A stretch of 64,000 bases of DNA from Bacteroides mediterraneensis (GTDB lineage Bacteria > Bacteroidota > Bacteroidia > Bacteroidales > Bacteroidaceae): the NCBI RefSeq assembly GCF_025993685.1, contig NZ_DAJPEN010000001.1, forward strand, positions 310,001 through 374,000, written 5' to 3'. Below, piece after piece: positions 9,808 through 18,179 of the stretch (position 1 is the first letter of the stretch; every line of letters begins with the position of its first letter). The notes under the pieces were generated by a model that had not been told where the DNA came from, ran no database searches, and saw nothing but the letters and a program-made list of their open reading frames with translations. A program made the position numbers and the translations under genes.

Positions 9808-11373
9808 ATGAATATTATGAAAACAGTATTTTTTCCTTTATTAGCTTGTAATTTGTGGGCTATAAATTCTGTTGTAGCTCAAAATGCCAGGCCTAATATT
9901 ATAATGTTTTTAGTGGATGATATGGGCTGGCAGGACACTTCTGTCCCGTTCAATGGCAATGAAGTTTCAGCTTTGAATTTACGTTACCAAACGCCCAATA
10001 TGGAAAGATTGGCAAGGCTTGGAGTAAAGTTCACACAAGCTTATTCATGTGCCATATCTTCTCCCACAAGGTGTAGTTTAATGTCAGGAATGAATGCTTC
10101 TCGCCATAGGGTTACTAACTGGACATTGGAATTTGACCAAAAAACAGACGCAAACAGCGATGTCATTGAATTGCCTGACTGGAATTATAATGGAATACAA
10201 CCTGAAGCTACCAAAGGAGTAATAAATAATTCAGTAGCTATTACGTCTTTGCCTCAAATATTGAAGGATAACGGATACAGAACTATTCATTGCGGCAAGG
10301 CGCATTTTGGTGCAAGAACAACTCCTGGGGCTGATCCATCGAATATGGGATTTGATATAAACATTGCGGGAGGTCCTAATGGAGCTCCTGGCAGTTATTT
10401 GGGTATAAAGAATTTCGGCGAAGGCTCTCCCTTTGCCGTCAAGGGTCTTGAAAAGTATCATGGTCAGGATATTTTTTTGACAGAAGCTTTGACAATAGAG
10501 GCCATAAAAGAAATGAAAAAGGCGGTAAATGAAAAAATACCATTCTATTTGTATATGTCACATTATGCTGTCCATACTCCTATAGAAGATGACAAAAGAT
10601 TCAGCAATAATTATAGAGGAAAATATGATAGACAACTTAAATCTAAATTAGGAGAGAAAGAGGCTAAATATGCTGCACTTGTTGAAGGAATGGATAAAAG
10701 TTTGGGGGATATAATGGATTATATTCAGTCGGATCCAAAACTGGCTCAGAATACAATAATATTGTTTATGTCTGATAATGGTGGGCAGGCTTTGGGATAT
10801 TGCAGGGAAGGCGTACCTAACAGAGATCCCAATTATCCGGCACGTGCTGGTAAGGGGTCTGCTTTTATGGGAGGGGTAAGAGAACCGATGCTTGTTTACT
10901 GGCCAGGTGTGACTAAGCCCGGCAGTATATGCTTGCAAAAGGTTATTATTGAAGATTTTTACCCTTCTATTATAGAAATGGCAGGAATACACGACTACCA
11001 TACTGTGCAGATAGTCGACGGAAAAAGCTTTGTCAGGTGTTTGAAGAATGTAAGTGATATTGATTCTAATAAATCTATAGTGTGGCATTTCCCTAATTTA
11101 TGGGGAGAAACTCAGGATATTGAAGAGGGATACGGTGCCTATTCATCAATATTGAAGGGTGATTATCATCTGATATATAATTGGGAAAATGGAAGATTCA
11201 GACTCTATAATGTAAAGGATGACCTTTCAGAGCAAATCGACTTGTCTGAAAGATTGCCAGAAATAGTGAAAAAGTTGTCATCCGAATTATCGGATTATTT
11301 AAGGGAAAGAAATGCACAAAGACCATCTTTAAAATCTGATGGTAAAATTTTACCTTATCCAGATGGACTGTAA
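9808..11373 (+). CDS. S1-family sulfatase, Ser-type
   Basis: 521 residues with a signal peptide ending about SVVAQ. Metal ligands D37-D38 lie in VDDMGW and the modification motif is SSPTR, so the formylglycine precursor is S84, a serine. Serine-type sulfatases are matured only by anSME-type radical-SAM enzymes, in line with an anaerobe. The segment after the motif (MNASRHRVTNW) and HCGKAHFG are the second signature. SDNGGQ gives the later metal ligands. A second ATG three codons in (9817) is an equally possible start. The gene is separated from the preceding sulfatase by the inverted repeat at 9680-9801. Confidence 0.88.
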   Translation: MNIMKTVFFPLLACNLWAINSVVAQNARPNIIMFLVDDMGWQDTSVPFNGNEVSALNLRYQTPNMERLARLGVKFTQAYSCAISSPTRCSLMSGMNASRHRVTNWTLEFDQKTDANSDVIELPDWNYNGIQPEATKGVINNSVAITSLPQILKDNGYRTIHCGKAHFGARTTPGADPSNMGFDINIAGGPNGAPGSYLGIKNFGEGSPFAVKGLEKYHGQDIFLTEALTIEAIKEMKKAVNEKIPFYLYMSHYAVHTPIEDDKRFSNNYRGKYDRQLKSKLGEKEAKYAALVEGMDKSLGDIMDYIQSDPKLAQNTIILFMSDNGGQALGYCREGVPNRDPNYPARAGKGSAFMGGVREPMLVYWPGVTKPGSICLQKVIIEDFYPSIIEMAGIHDYHTVQIVDGKSFVRCLKNVSDIDSNKSIVWHFPNLWGETQDIEEGYGAYSSILKGDYHLIYNWENGRFRLYNVKDDLSEQIDLSERLPEIVKKLSSELSDYLRERNAQRPSLKSDGKILPYPDGL

Positions 11374-11432
11374 CAGTATGAATTTGAATAACCGAACTGA
11401 ACATAATTCTGTATAACGATTAATTTAATAAC

Positions 11433-14126
11433 ATGAGAAATACTTTATTTTTAATCAGATTAACAATTTTCTTGTTGCTCTTAAATGGAATGAACGGCCT
11501 GTGTGCGATTGCTAATTCATATCAACCGGAATATTCGACGGCAGGTTTTTATGAATTAGATAACACTGGTAGAAAAGTTTTTAGTATGAACCCTGCTTGG
11601 CGTTTTCACAAAGGAAATGTGACAGGAGCAGAAGATATAGAATTTGATGACAGTCATTGGAAACTCGTTTCACTGCCCGACGGAATGGAGATACTTCCTG
11701 CTGAGGCGAGCGGATGCATAAACTATCAGGGTGAAGTGTGGTATCGCAAGCATTTTACTCCCGAAGAGGAATGGAAAGGAAAGAGACTGTTCTTGCACTT
11801 TGAAGCTATTATGGGTAAATCAAAAGTGTGGGTTAATGGAAAACTGGTAAAAGAACATTTTGGTGGATTTCTCCCTGTTATATCTGATGTCACAGATTAT
11901 CTTGTATATGGAAAGGATAATGTAATTGCAGTATGGGCTGACAATGCGAATGATGCTTCTTATCCTCCTGGGAAACAGCAGGATATGCTTGATTTTGCTT
12001 ATTTTGGAGGGATATATCGCGATTGCTGGATGATTGCTCATAATGATGTCTATTTGACAGATCCTAATTATGAAAATGAAATAGCTAGTGGAGGTTTGTT
12101 CGTCTCATATAATAATGTTTCAGATAAATCAGCAAATATCCGGCTGGATGCTCATGTGAGAAATATGTCATCAAAATCATTTTCAGGAAAAGTGGAATAT
12201 GAACTGTATGACAGAAATGGGAATAAGGTTCAATCCAACAGTAAAAGTTTTTCTCTTTCAAAAGGGAAAGCCCGTACCACGACGGTGGGTATGAATGTCG
12301 AAAACCCTCATTTGTGGGATCCTGATTCCCCATATTTATATCAGCTGTACGTATATATCAAAGATAAGAATAACAATATAATTGACGGCTATCGAAGAAA
12401 AATAGGTATACGGAGTATAGAATTTAAAGGAAAAGATGGTTTTTGGTTAAATGGTAAACCTTACCCGTATCCGTTGATTGGAGCCAACAGGCATCAGGAT
12501 TTTGCCGTTATTGGTAATGCTTTATCCAACAGTCTTCATTGGAGAGATGCAAAGAAACTGCGTGATGCAGGATTAAGAGTGATAAGAAACGCTCATTATC
12601 CGCAGGATCCGGCTTTTATGGATGCGTGTGACGAATTAGGACTTTTTGTAATTGTAAACACCCCCGGTTGGCAGTTCTGGAATGATGCTCCCATTTTTGC
12701 AAAAAGGGTATACAATGATATACGCAATATGGTACGGCGTGACCGCAATCATCCGTCTGTATGGATGTGGGAGCCTATTCTTAATGAAACATGGTATCCG
12801 GAAGATTTTGCCAAAAATGTGGTGGATATTTTGCATGAAGAATATCCGTACCCCTATTGTTATGCAGGGTGTGATGTAACAGCTCGTGGCAGTGAATATT
12901 TTCCTATTCACTTTACTCATCCTCTTAATGGAGCGGGTGGTGCATTTAATACCCAAAACATGAATCCTGAAATTTCATACTTTACCCGTGAATGGGGAGA
13001 TAATGTGGATGATTGGAATTCTCATAACTCTCCAAGTCGTGTAAACAGAGCATGGGGTGAAATTCCTATGCTTATTCAGGCTCAGGGATATGCAAAGACT
13101 GATTATAAGTATACTTGTTATGATGTTCTTTACAGAAACAGTCGACAACATATGGGGGGATGTCTGTGGCACTCGTTTGATCATCAGCGTGGTTATCATC
13201 CAGATCCTTTTTATGGTGGCATAATGGATGCTTTCCGTCAGCCTAAGTTGGCTTATTATATGTTCTGTTCGCAGCGTCCTGCACAGAAGAATGATATGCT
13301 CATTTCGGAAACAGGGCCTATGGTTTATATAGCTAATGCTATGACCCCCTTCTCTCCTAAAGATGTTACCGTTTATAGTAATTGTGATGAAGTAAGGCTT
13401 ACATATTGTAAAAATGGTAAACAATATATCTACAAGAAGGAAAAAACAGACATGGGCATGCCTTCTCCTGTCATTACTTTTGAGAATGTGTGGGATGTAA
13501 TGTATGATAAAAAACTAGCTCGTGAAAGGAAGCATAATGATTCTTATTTATTTGCGGAGGGACTGGTGGATGGCAAGGTCGTAGCTACCCATAAAGTCTT
13601 GCCTGCACGTCGTCCTTCTAAGATTGTTATGTGGGTTGATAATGAGAATGTGGAAACTACTGCTGATGGTTCCGATTTGGTTACAGTTATTGCAGCTGTG
13701 GCAGATGATAAAGGGAATATCAAGCGTCTGAACAATTATCATATTAAATTTGAGATTGAAGGAAACGGTGAGCTTGTTGCAGATGAAGCAACTTTCACTA
13801 ACCCTCGCCAGGTACAATGGGGAACAGCTCCTGTATTGGTTCGTGCCAATACCAATGCCGGTGAGATAAAGGTAAAGGCTTCTGTTGTATTTGAAGGTAT
13901 TCATACTCCCTTATCTGCCGAGCTCATAATTAAGTCTGTTGCTTCAAAGCATAAGCTGATAGCTGATAATAAGGAGCTTTCTCTGTTGCTGGAAGGTTAT
14001 AAAAAGAATGATGGTGTTGTTTCTGAAAGTAATACTGATTGTAAAAGTGAAATTAAAAGGTTACAGCAGGAACTTAGTAGATTGAAACTTAAGGAGGTTG
14101 AAAAACAACAATCTGATTTTGAGTAA
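11433..14126 (+). CDS. GH2-family glycosidase with C-terminal coiled-coil tail, secreted
   Basis: 897 residues, signal peptide to about residue 27. Domain order: sugar-binding jelly roll (about 50-215, with EVWYRKHF and GGIYRDCW), immunoglobulin-like domain (about 215-330), TIM barrel (about 335-610) and C-terminal beta domains. The acid/base is E452 in ILNETW, where the usual GNE is LNE, and the nucleophile candidate is E520 in FTREWG. This nucleophile context differs from the 811-residue GH2 at 3829, so the two probably cut different linkages. The last ~40 residues (KSEIKRLQQELSRLKLKEVE) look like a charged coiled coil, rare on GH2 enzymes, which could mediate oligomer formation. The downstream sulfatase starts within 30 bases. 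Confidence 0.85.
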   Translation: MRNTLFLIRLTIFLLLLNGMNGLCAIANSYQPEYSTAGFYELDNTGRKVFSMNPAWRFHKGNVTGAEDIEFDDSHWKLVSLPDGMEILPAEASGCINYQGEVWYRKHFTPEEEWKGKRLFLHFEAIMGKSKVWVNGKLVKEHFGGFLPVISDVTDYLVYGKDNVIAVWADNANDASYPPGKQQDMLDFAYFGGIYRDCWMIAHNDVYLTDPNYENEIASGGLFVSYNNVSDKSANIRLDAHVRNMSSKSFSGKVEYELYDRNGNKVQSNSKSFSLSKGKARTTTVGMNVENPHLWDPDSPYLYQLYVYIKDKNNNIIDGYRRKIGIRSIEFKGKDGFWLNGKPYPYPLIGANRHQDFAVIGNALSNSLHWRDAKKLRDAGLRVIRNAHYPQDPAFMDACDELGLFVIVNTPGWQFWNDAPIFAKRVYNDIRNMVRRDRNHPSVWMWEPILNETWYPEDFAKNVVDILHEEYPYPYCYAGCDVTARGSEYFPIHFTHPLNGAGGAFNTQNMNPEISYFTREWGDNVDDWNSHNSPSRVNRAWGEIPMLIQAQGYAKTDYKYTCYDVLYRNSRQHMGGCLWHSFDHQRGYHPDPFYGGIMDAFRQPKLAYYMFCSQRPAQKNDMLISETGPMVYIANAMTPFSPKDVTVYSNCDEVRLTYCKNGKQYIYKKEKTDMGMPSPVITFENVWDVMYDKKLARERKHNDSYLFAEGLVDGKVVATHKVLPARRPSKIVMWVDNENVETTADGSDLVTVIAAVADDKGNIKRLNNYHIKFEIEGNGELVADEATFTNPRQVQWGTAPVLVRANTNAGEIKVKASVVFEGIHTPLSAELIIKSVASKHKLIADNKELSLLLEGYKKNDGVVSESNTDCKSEIKRLQQELSRLKLKEVEKQQSDFE

Positions 14127-14154
14127 TATAAATTGATTTTATATAGTGTATTGT

Positions 14155-15699
14155 ATGTTTCAGGCTAATTTAAATTATTTGATGGGAATTGGTCTTACAA
14201 TGAAGGCTGCTTCTCTTATGGCTTCAAGCCCTGATGTTTCGCAAAGGTCTTTACCAAACGTAATTATAATATATGCCGACGATTTGGGATATGGCGACCT
14301 TGAATGTTATGGTGCGAAGAATGTTCTTACTCCTGCAGTAAACGGTCTGGCTAGTGACGGTATCTTGTTTAACAACGCTTATGCAGTGGCGGCAACAAGT
14401 ACTCCATCAAGATATTCTTTACTTACTGGTGAATATGCATGGAGAAAGGAAGGTACAGATGTGGCTGCAGGTGATGCTGCTATGATTATAAATCCGAATC
14501 AGTATACTTTGGCTGATGTGTTCAAAAATACGGGATATAGAACTTCAGTTATCGGGAAGTGGCATCTGGGACTTGGAGCTGAGACAGGCAAACAGGATTG
14601 GAATGCTCCTTTGCCTACTCATCCGGGAGATCTTGGCTTTGACTATTCATATATTATGGCAGCAACGGCTGATAGGGTTCCATGTGTTTTTATAGAAAAT
14701 GGTATGGTGGCTGATTATGATCCATCGGCTCCAATAGAGGTGAGCTATTCAAAGCCTTTTCCTGGTGAACTTTTAGGATGCGATCATCCGGAACTGTTGT
14801 ATAATTTAAAACCAACTCATGAGCATGATAAGGCTATTGTTAATGGAATAAGTAGGTTCGGGTATATGAAAGGTGGTGGAAGGGCTTTATGGAAAGATGA
14901 AAATATAGCTGATTCTATAGCTTGTCATGCGATAGAGTTTATCAATAAAAACAAGAATACCCCTTTCTTTATGTATCTGGCCACTAATGATGTGCATGTG
15001 CCAAGATTTCCTCATGACAGATTTAGAGGAAAAAATCCAATGGGGTTGCGTGGTGATGCTATCGTACAGTTTGATTGGACTGTAGGGCAGGTGGTTTCTG
15101 CTTTGAAGAATTTGGGCATTTATGATAATACTTTAATCATATTATCTAGTGACAATGGTCCTGTCTTGGATGATGGATATGATGATAGGGCTGAGGAATT
15201 ACTGAATGGACATTCACCTACCAGGGGGTTGAGGGGCAATAAGTATAGTGCGTTTGAGGGAGGGACAAGAATTCCGTTTATTGTTTCGTGGCCCAATGGT
15301 ATTAAAGGTGGGAGAAAATCTGATGCTTTAATTTCACAGATTGATTTGATCAGATCGCTTGGTGAGCTTATTGGTGCTCGTATTCCCAAAGGTTCTGCTC
15401 CGGACAGTGAGAATTATATAGGGGCTATTTTGGGGTGTGATACTTTGGGTAGAGACTGGGTAGTGGAACAGTCGTATAATCATACTTTGTCTGTGAGAGA
15501 TAGAGAATGGAAGTTTATCGAGCCTAATAATGGTCCTGCTGGTATTCCATGGATACCTGAAGTTGAATCTGGAAATAGTACTGAACCTCAGCTTTATTAT
15601 CTTAAAAATGATGAATATGAGAAAGTGAATTGTGCCAAAGATAATAAAGAGAAAGTTATAGAGTTTATGGATATATTGAAAAAACTGAGAAAAATGTGA
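14155..15699 (+). CDS. S1-family sulfatase, Ser-type
   Basis: 514 residues from the ATG at 14155; a GTG at 14146 would add three. Metal ligands are in YADDLGYGD and the motif is STPSR, with S82 (counting from 14155) as the formylglycine precursor, again a serine. GKWHLGLG is the second signature, and SSDNGP carries the C-terminal metal site. The N-terminus (FQANLNYLMGIGLTMKAASLMASS) is a poor but possible signal peptide, so location is uncertain. It closes the locus: 28 bases after the GH2 stop, and followed by a 550-bp spacer. With two other sulfatases next to it, a multiply sulfated substrate is likely. Confidence 0.88.
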   Translation: MFQANLNYLMGIGLTMKAASLMASSPDVSQRSLPNVIIIYADDLGYGDLECYGAKNVLTPAVNGLASDGILFNNAYAVAATSTPSRYSLLTGEYAWRKEGTDVAAGDAAMIINPNQYTLADVFKNTGYRTSVIGKWHLGLGAETGKQDWNAPLPTHPGDLGFDYSYIMAATADRVPCVFIENGMVADYDPSAPIEVSYSKPFPGELLGCDHPELLYNLKPTHEHDKAIVNGISRFGYMKGGGRALWKDENIADSIACHAIEFINKNKNTPFFMYLATNDVHVPRFPHDRFRGKNPMGLRGDAIVQFDWTVGQVVSALKNLGIYDNTLIILSSDNGPVLDDGYDDRAEELLNGHSPTRGLRGNKYSAFEGGTRIPFIVSWPNGIKGGRKSDALISQIDLIRSLGELIGARIPKGSAPDSENYIGAILGCDTLGRDWVVEQSYNHTLSVRDREWKFIEPNNGPAGIPWIPEVESGNSTEPQLYYLKNDEYEKVNCAKDNKEKVIEFMDILKKLRKM

Positions 15700-15776
15700 C
15701 CTTTAATTTTTTTCTTATTAGAAATTTGAATTTATTAAACTGGCATGCATTGTATACTTAGGGGTTGGAGAATAGT

Positions 15777-15819
15777 TAGTATTCTTCGGGAAGTGAGAAG
15801 TCCATCCCGAAGAATACTA
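15777..15819. terminator. Perfect 15-bp hairpin behind the last sulfatase gene
   Basis: TAGTATTCTTCGGGA (15777-15791) pairs perfectly with 15805-15819 around a 13-nt loop. There is no T-run on either side, so it is not a standard rho-independent terminator. It may act as an RNA 3'-end stabiliser, a rho-assisted end or a DNA-binding palindrome. Confidence 0.5.
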
Positions 15820-15960
15820 GAATTATAAAAATAACCTGAGCTCGAAATGAAGTCAAAAAATAGAAAGTTGTCTGTCTGTTATTGATAAAGTTTACGTCAA
15901 TGTTTGGTCTTCTTATCCTTAATCATATATTTTTTCTGTCGTAATGTAGAATTCCTTACA

Positions 15961-16193
15961 AAAATCATCGGCCATACAATAAATCTCTGTAACTTTAGAC
16001 TTTAAAAACATAGCAGTTATCGTTTAAATGTTATAATTGGTCACTATAAATTTAGTGATTTTATTGCTATGATTTTGATTATCAGTAAAATATATTTATT
16101 ATTATTTCGAACTCACATTAATTAGGAAGAGTTGCTGCATAATTTCTGGGGAGAAATCACCTTTCATACCATAAATCTCTGTAATTTTAACCT
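15961..16193. repeat. Two-copy degenerate direct repeat (15961-16001 and 16153-16193)
   Basis: Aligned by eye, 32 of 41 positions agree; the strictest core is ATAAATCTCTGTAA followed by YTTTA. Copies are 192 bp apart in the same orientation. Similarity fades upstream (AATTCCT/AATTTCT). It may be a duplicated regulatory segment or a relic of an insertion event. Confidence 0.55.
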
Positions 16194-16252
16194 CCGGGAA
16201 TCTGCCAGGGATTTTCTTGTATCATATTTATATGTGGGGGTAAGATTGATTG

Positions 16253-16819
16253 ATGAAAAATATTATTGAGAGTATCAGAAAGCAATGTCCTGTATCCGAC
16301 TCTACTATCAAGGAGCTGGAGTCTTATTTGACACCTTGTACTTTTCCTAAAAAGTACCAGCTGATTAAAGAGGGAATTTATTGCAAATATGCCTATTTCA
16401 TAGAAAAAGGTACCATAAGAGCCTATTGGGTGGTGGATGGGGAAGAATATACCACTTCATTTGGCACAGAAGGCGGCATTGTGTTCAGTATGGATGAACT
16501 TTATTACAACCGGAAAAGTGAGGAATATGTAGAAACCTTGGAGGAAGTGCAAGCCTACAGAATCAGTATAACCGACCTCCAACATTTGTTTGAAACGAAC
16601 CTGGAGCTATGCAACTGGGGGAGAATCATTCATCAGAATGAATACAGAAGGCTCCACAGAAGTCATAAAGAGCGGCTGTCGCTTCCGGCCAAGGAACGGT
16701 ATGAGGAATTCCAGAAACAGTTTCCCGAAATATGCAGGAAAGTGAACTTGAAATACATTGCCTCTTATCTGGGGATTACCCTTTCCACGCTCAGCAGGCT
16801 GCGAAGCAAAAAGCCATAA
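16253..16819 (+). CDS. Crp/Fnr-family transcription regulator
   Basis: 188 residues from the ATG at 16253; a TTG one codon earlier is less likely, and GGGGGTAAG nearby can serve as ribosome site. Residues ~20-125 form a cyclic-nucleotide-binding-type beta-roll (KYQLIKEG, YFIEKGTIRAYW), without a recognisable cAMP phosphate-binding RxS cassette, so the ligand is unknown. The C-terminus (about 140-188) is a short helix-turn-helix ending in YIASYLGITLSTLSRLRSK, the recognition helix typical of Bacteroidota Crp-like regulators. The protein is shorter than E. coli Crp (210). It is followed by an acyltransferase gene with its own promoter; whether it controls that gene or the sulfated-glycan locus is open. 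Confidence 0.82.
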   Translation: MKNIIESIRKQCPVSDSTIKELESYLTPCTFPKKYQLIKEGIYCKYAYFIEKGTIRAYWVVDGEEYTTSFGTEGGIVFSMDELYYNRKSEEYVETLEEVQAYRISITDLQHLFETNLELCNWGRIIHQNEYRRLHRSHKERLSLPAKERYEEFQKQFPEICRKVNLKYIASYLGITLSTLSRLRSKKP

Positions 16820-16856
16820 TTTGATATAGGACAAATTTTAATTGGGGGTGATTCTC

Positions 16857-16864
16857 TATCTTTG
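16857..16864 (+). promoter_or_regulatory. -7 box upstream of the acyltransferase gene
   Basis: TATCTTTG matches the Bacteroidota consensus TAnnTTTG exactly, 26 bases before the ATG at 16891. Confidence 0.55.
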
Positions 16865-16890
16865 CAGGGTCACATTCAATTTATTCCAAT

Positions 16891-18042
16891 ATGAATCATC
16901 CAATATCTTCCTCGGCTTTTGCCGATACGAAACCGCATTATGAACTGCTCGACGGACTGAGAGGAGTGGCTGCACTGCTGGTGGTGTTTTATCACATTTT
17001 TGAAGGATTTTCCTTTGCCGGAGGGGGCACCCTCATCACGGTCATCAACCACGGCTACCTGGCCGTCGACTTTTTCTTTATACTTTCGGGTTTTGTCATC
17101 GGCTATGCTTACGACGACCGCTGGAAGAAAAATCTGACCTTGAAGGGCTTCTTCAAGCGAAGGCTGATCCGCCTCCATCCGATGATTGTCATGGGAGCGG
17201 TCATCGGTTGCATCACCTTCTTTATTCAGGGAGGGGTGAAGTGGGACGGCACGCAGGTGGCTACTTCTGCGGTGATGCTGGCTCTCTTGCTGGCCATGTT
17301 TTTCATACCGGCCTATCCGGGAGCGGGTTATGACGTACGCGGAAACGGGGAGATGTTTTCGCTGAACGGTCCCAGCTGGTCGCTGTTTTTTGAATACATC
17401 GGGAACCTCCTTTATGCCCTTTTCATCCATCGGTTGAGCAACAAAGCGCTGACCGTCCTGGTGATATTGCTTGGATTAGGACTCTCTTGGTTTGCCTTGT
17501 CCGACGTGGTGGGCTACGGCATGATTGGCGTGGGCTGGACGCTCGACGGACTGAACTTCTGGGGAGGAATGTTGCGGATGCTCTTTCCTTTCACGCTGGG
17601 CATGCTGATATCGCGGAATTTTCGTCCGTTCAAGGTTCGGGGAGCATTCTGGATTTGCAGCGTCATTCTGTTGGTGCTTTTCTGTGTGCCTTATGTGGAA
17701 GGCCATTCGCCCGTGTGTCTGAACGGGGTGTTCGAGATGGTCTGCATTGTCGTCATATTCCCTATGCTGGTTTGTCTGGGGGCTTCCGGACAGACCACCG
17801 ACAAGCGGTCGACCCGTATCTGCAAGTTTTTAGGCGATATATCCTATCCGTTGTATGCCATTCACTATCCTTTGATGTACCTGTTCTATGCGTGGCTGAT
17901 TGAAAACAAACTGTACACGCTGGGAGAAACCTGGCCGATGGCGGCACTGGTTTATTTCGGAAGCATCGTCTTGGCCTATCTGTGTCTGAAACTCTATGAT
18001 GAGCCTGTAAGGAAGTGGCTGGGCAGGAAGTTTGTGAGATGA
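16891..18042 (+). CDS. Acyltransferase 3 (OafA/NodX-like) membrane protein
   Basis: 383 residues with about ten hydrophobic segments spanning the length, typical of the acyltransferase-3 family that moves acetyl or other acyl groups from the cytoplasm onto surface sugars. The signature DGLRGVAA lies at residues 21-28, the catalytic histidine candidate is H35 in VVFYHIF, and GYLAVDFFFILSGFVIG follows. The C-terminus has the SYPLYAIHYPL segment and ends with KLYDEPVRKWL. It is visibly GC-richer than the preceding locus. No glycan synthesis gene is adjacent, so the acceptor (O-antigen, capsule, peptidoglycan or exported metabolite) is unknown. A bidirectional terminator separates it from convergent topB. 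Confidence 0.87.
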   Translation: MNHPISSSAFADTKPHYELLDGLRGVAALLVVFYHIFEGFSFAGGGTLITVINHGYLAVDFFFILSGFVIGYAYDDRWKKNLTLKGFFKRRLIRLHPMIVMGAVIGCITFFIQGGVKWDGTQVATSAVMLALLLAMFFIPAYPGAGYDVRGNGEMFSLNGPSWSLFFEYIGNLLYALFIHRLSNKALTVLVILLGLGLSWFALSDVVGYGMIGVGWTLDGLNFWGGMLRMLFPFTLGMLISRNFRPFKVRGAFWICSVILLVLFCVPYVEGHSPVCLNGVFEMVCIVVIFPMLVCLGASGQTTDKRSTRICKFLGDISYPLYAIHYPLMYLFYAWLIENKLYTLGETWPMAALVYFGSIVLAYLCLKLYDEPVRKWLGRKFVR

Positions 18043-18072
18043 AGAATTACGGAAGTCTTTAGGATAAAGAAT

Positions 18073-18118
18073 AAATTTCCCCAAATATCTGAGGTTAATC
18101 TGATATTTGGGGAAATTT
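18073..18118. terminator. Bidirectional terminator between acyltransferase and topB
   Basis: A perfect 17-bp stem (18073-18089 with 18102-18118, core TTTCCCCAAATATC) with a 12-nt loop; A/T ends on both sides serve both converging genes. Confidence 0.85.
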
Positions 18119-18179
18119 AAATTCTTAGTATTCGTATGTTTGTAGTTCGGTAGTTGGGTTATCGTTTATCCGTTTTTGA

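Larger units (their letters stand above)
15700..16252. other. AT-rich 553-bp spacer at the edge of the utilization locus
   Basis: No ORF, tRNA or exact promoter box is seen. It holds a perfect hairpin (15777-15819) and two copies of a degenerate 41-bp direct repeat (15961-16001 and 16153-16193). The spacer marks the change from AT-rich locus to GC-richer core genes. The last 17 bases carry GGGGGTAAG ahead of the regulator start. Confidence 0.5.

Noticed and set aside
15700..16252. tRNA or integration site at the edge of the utilization locus
   Set aside because: No cloverleaf, anticodon arm or integrase gene is seen in the spacer.
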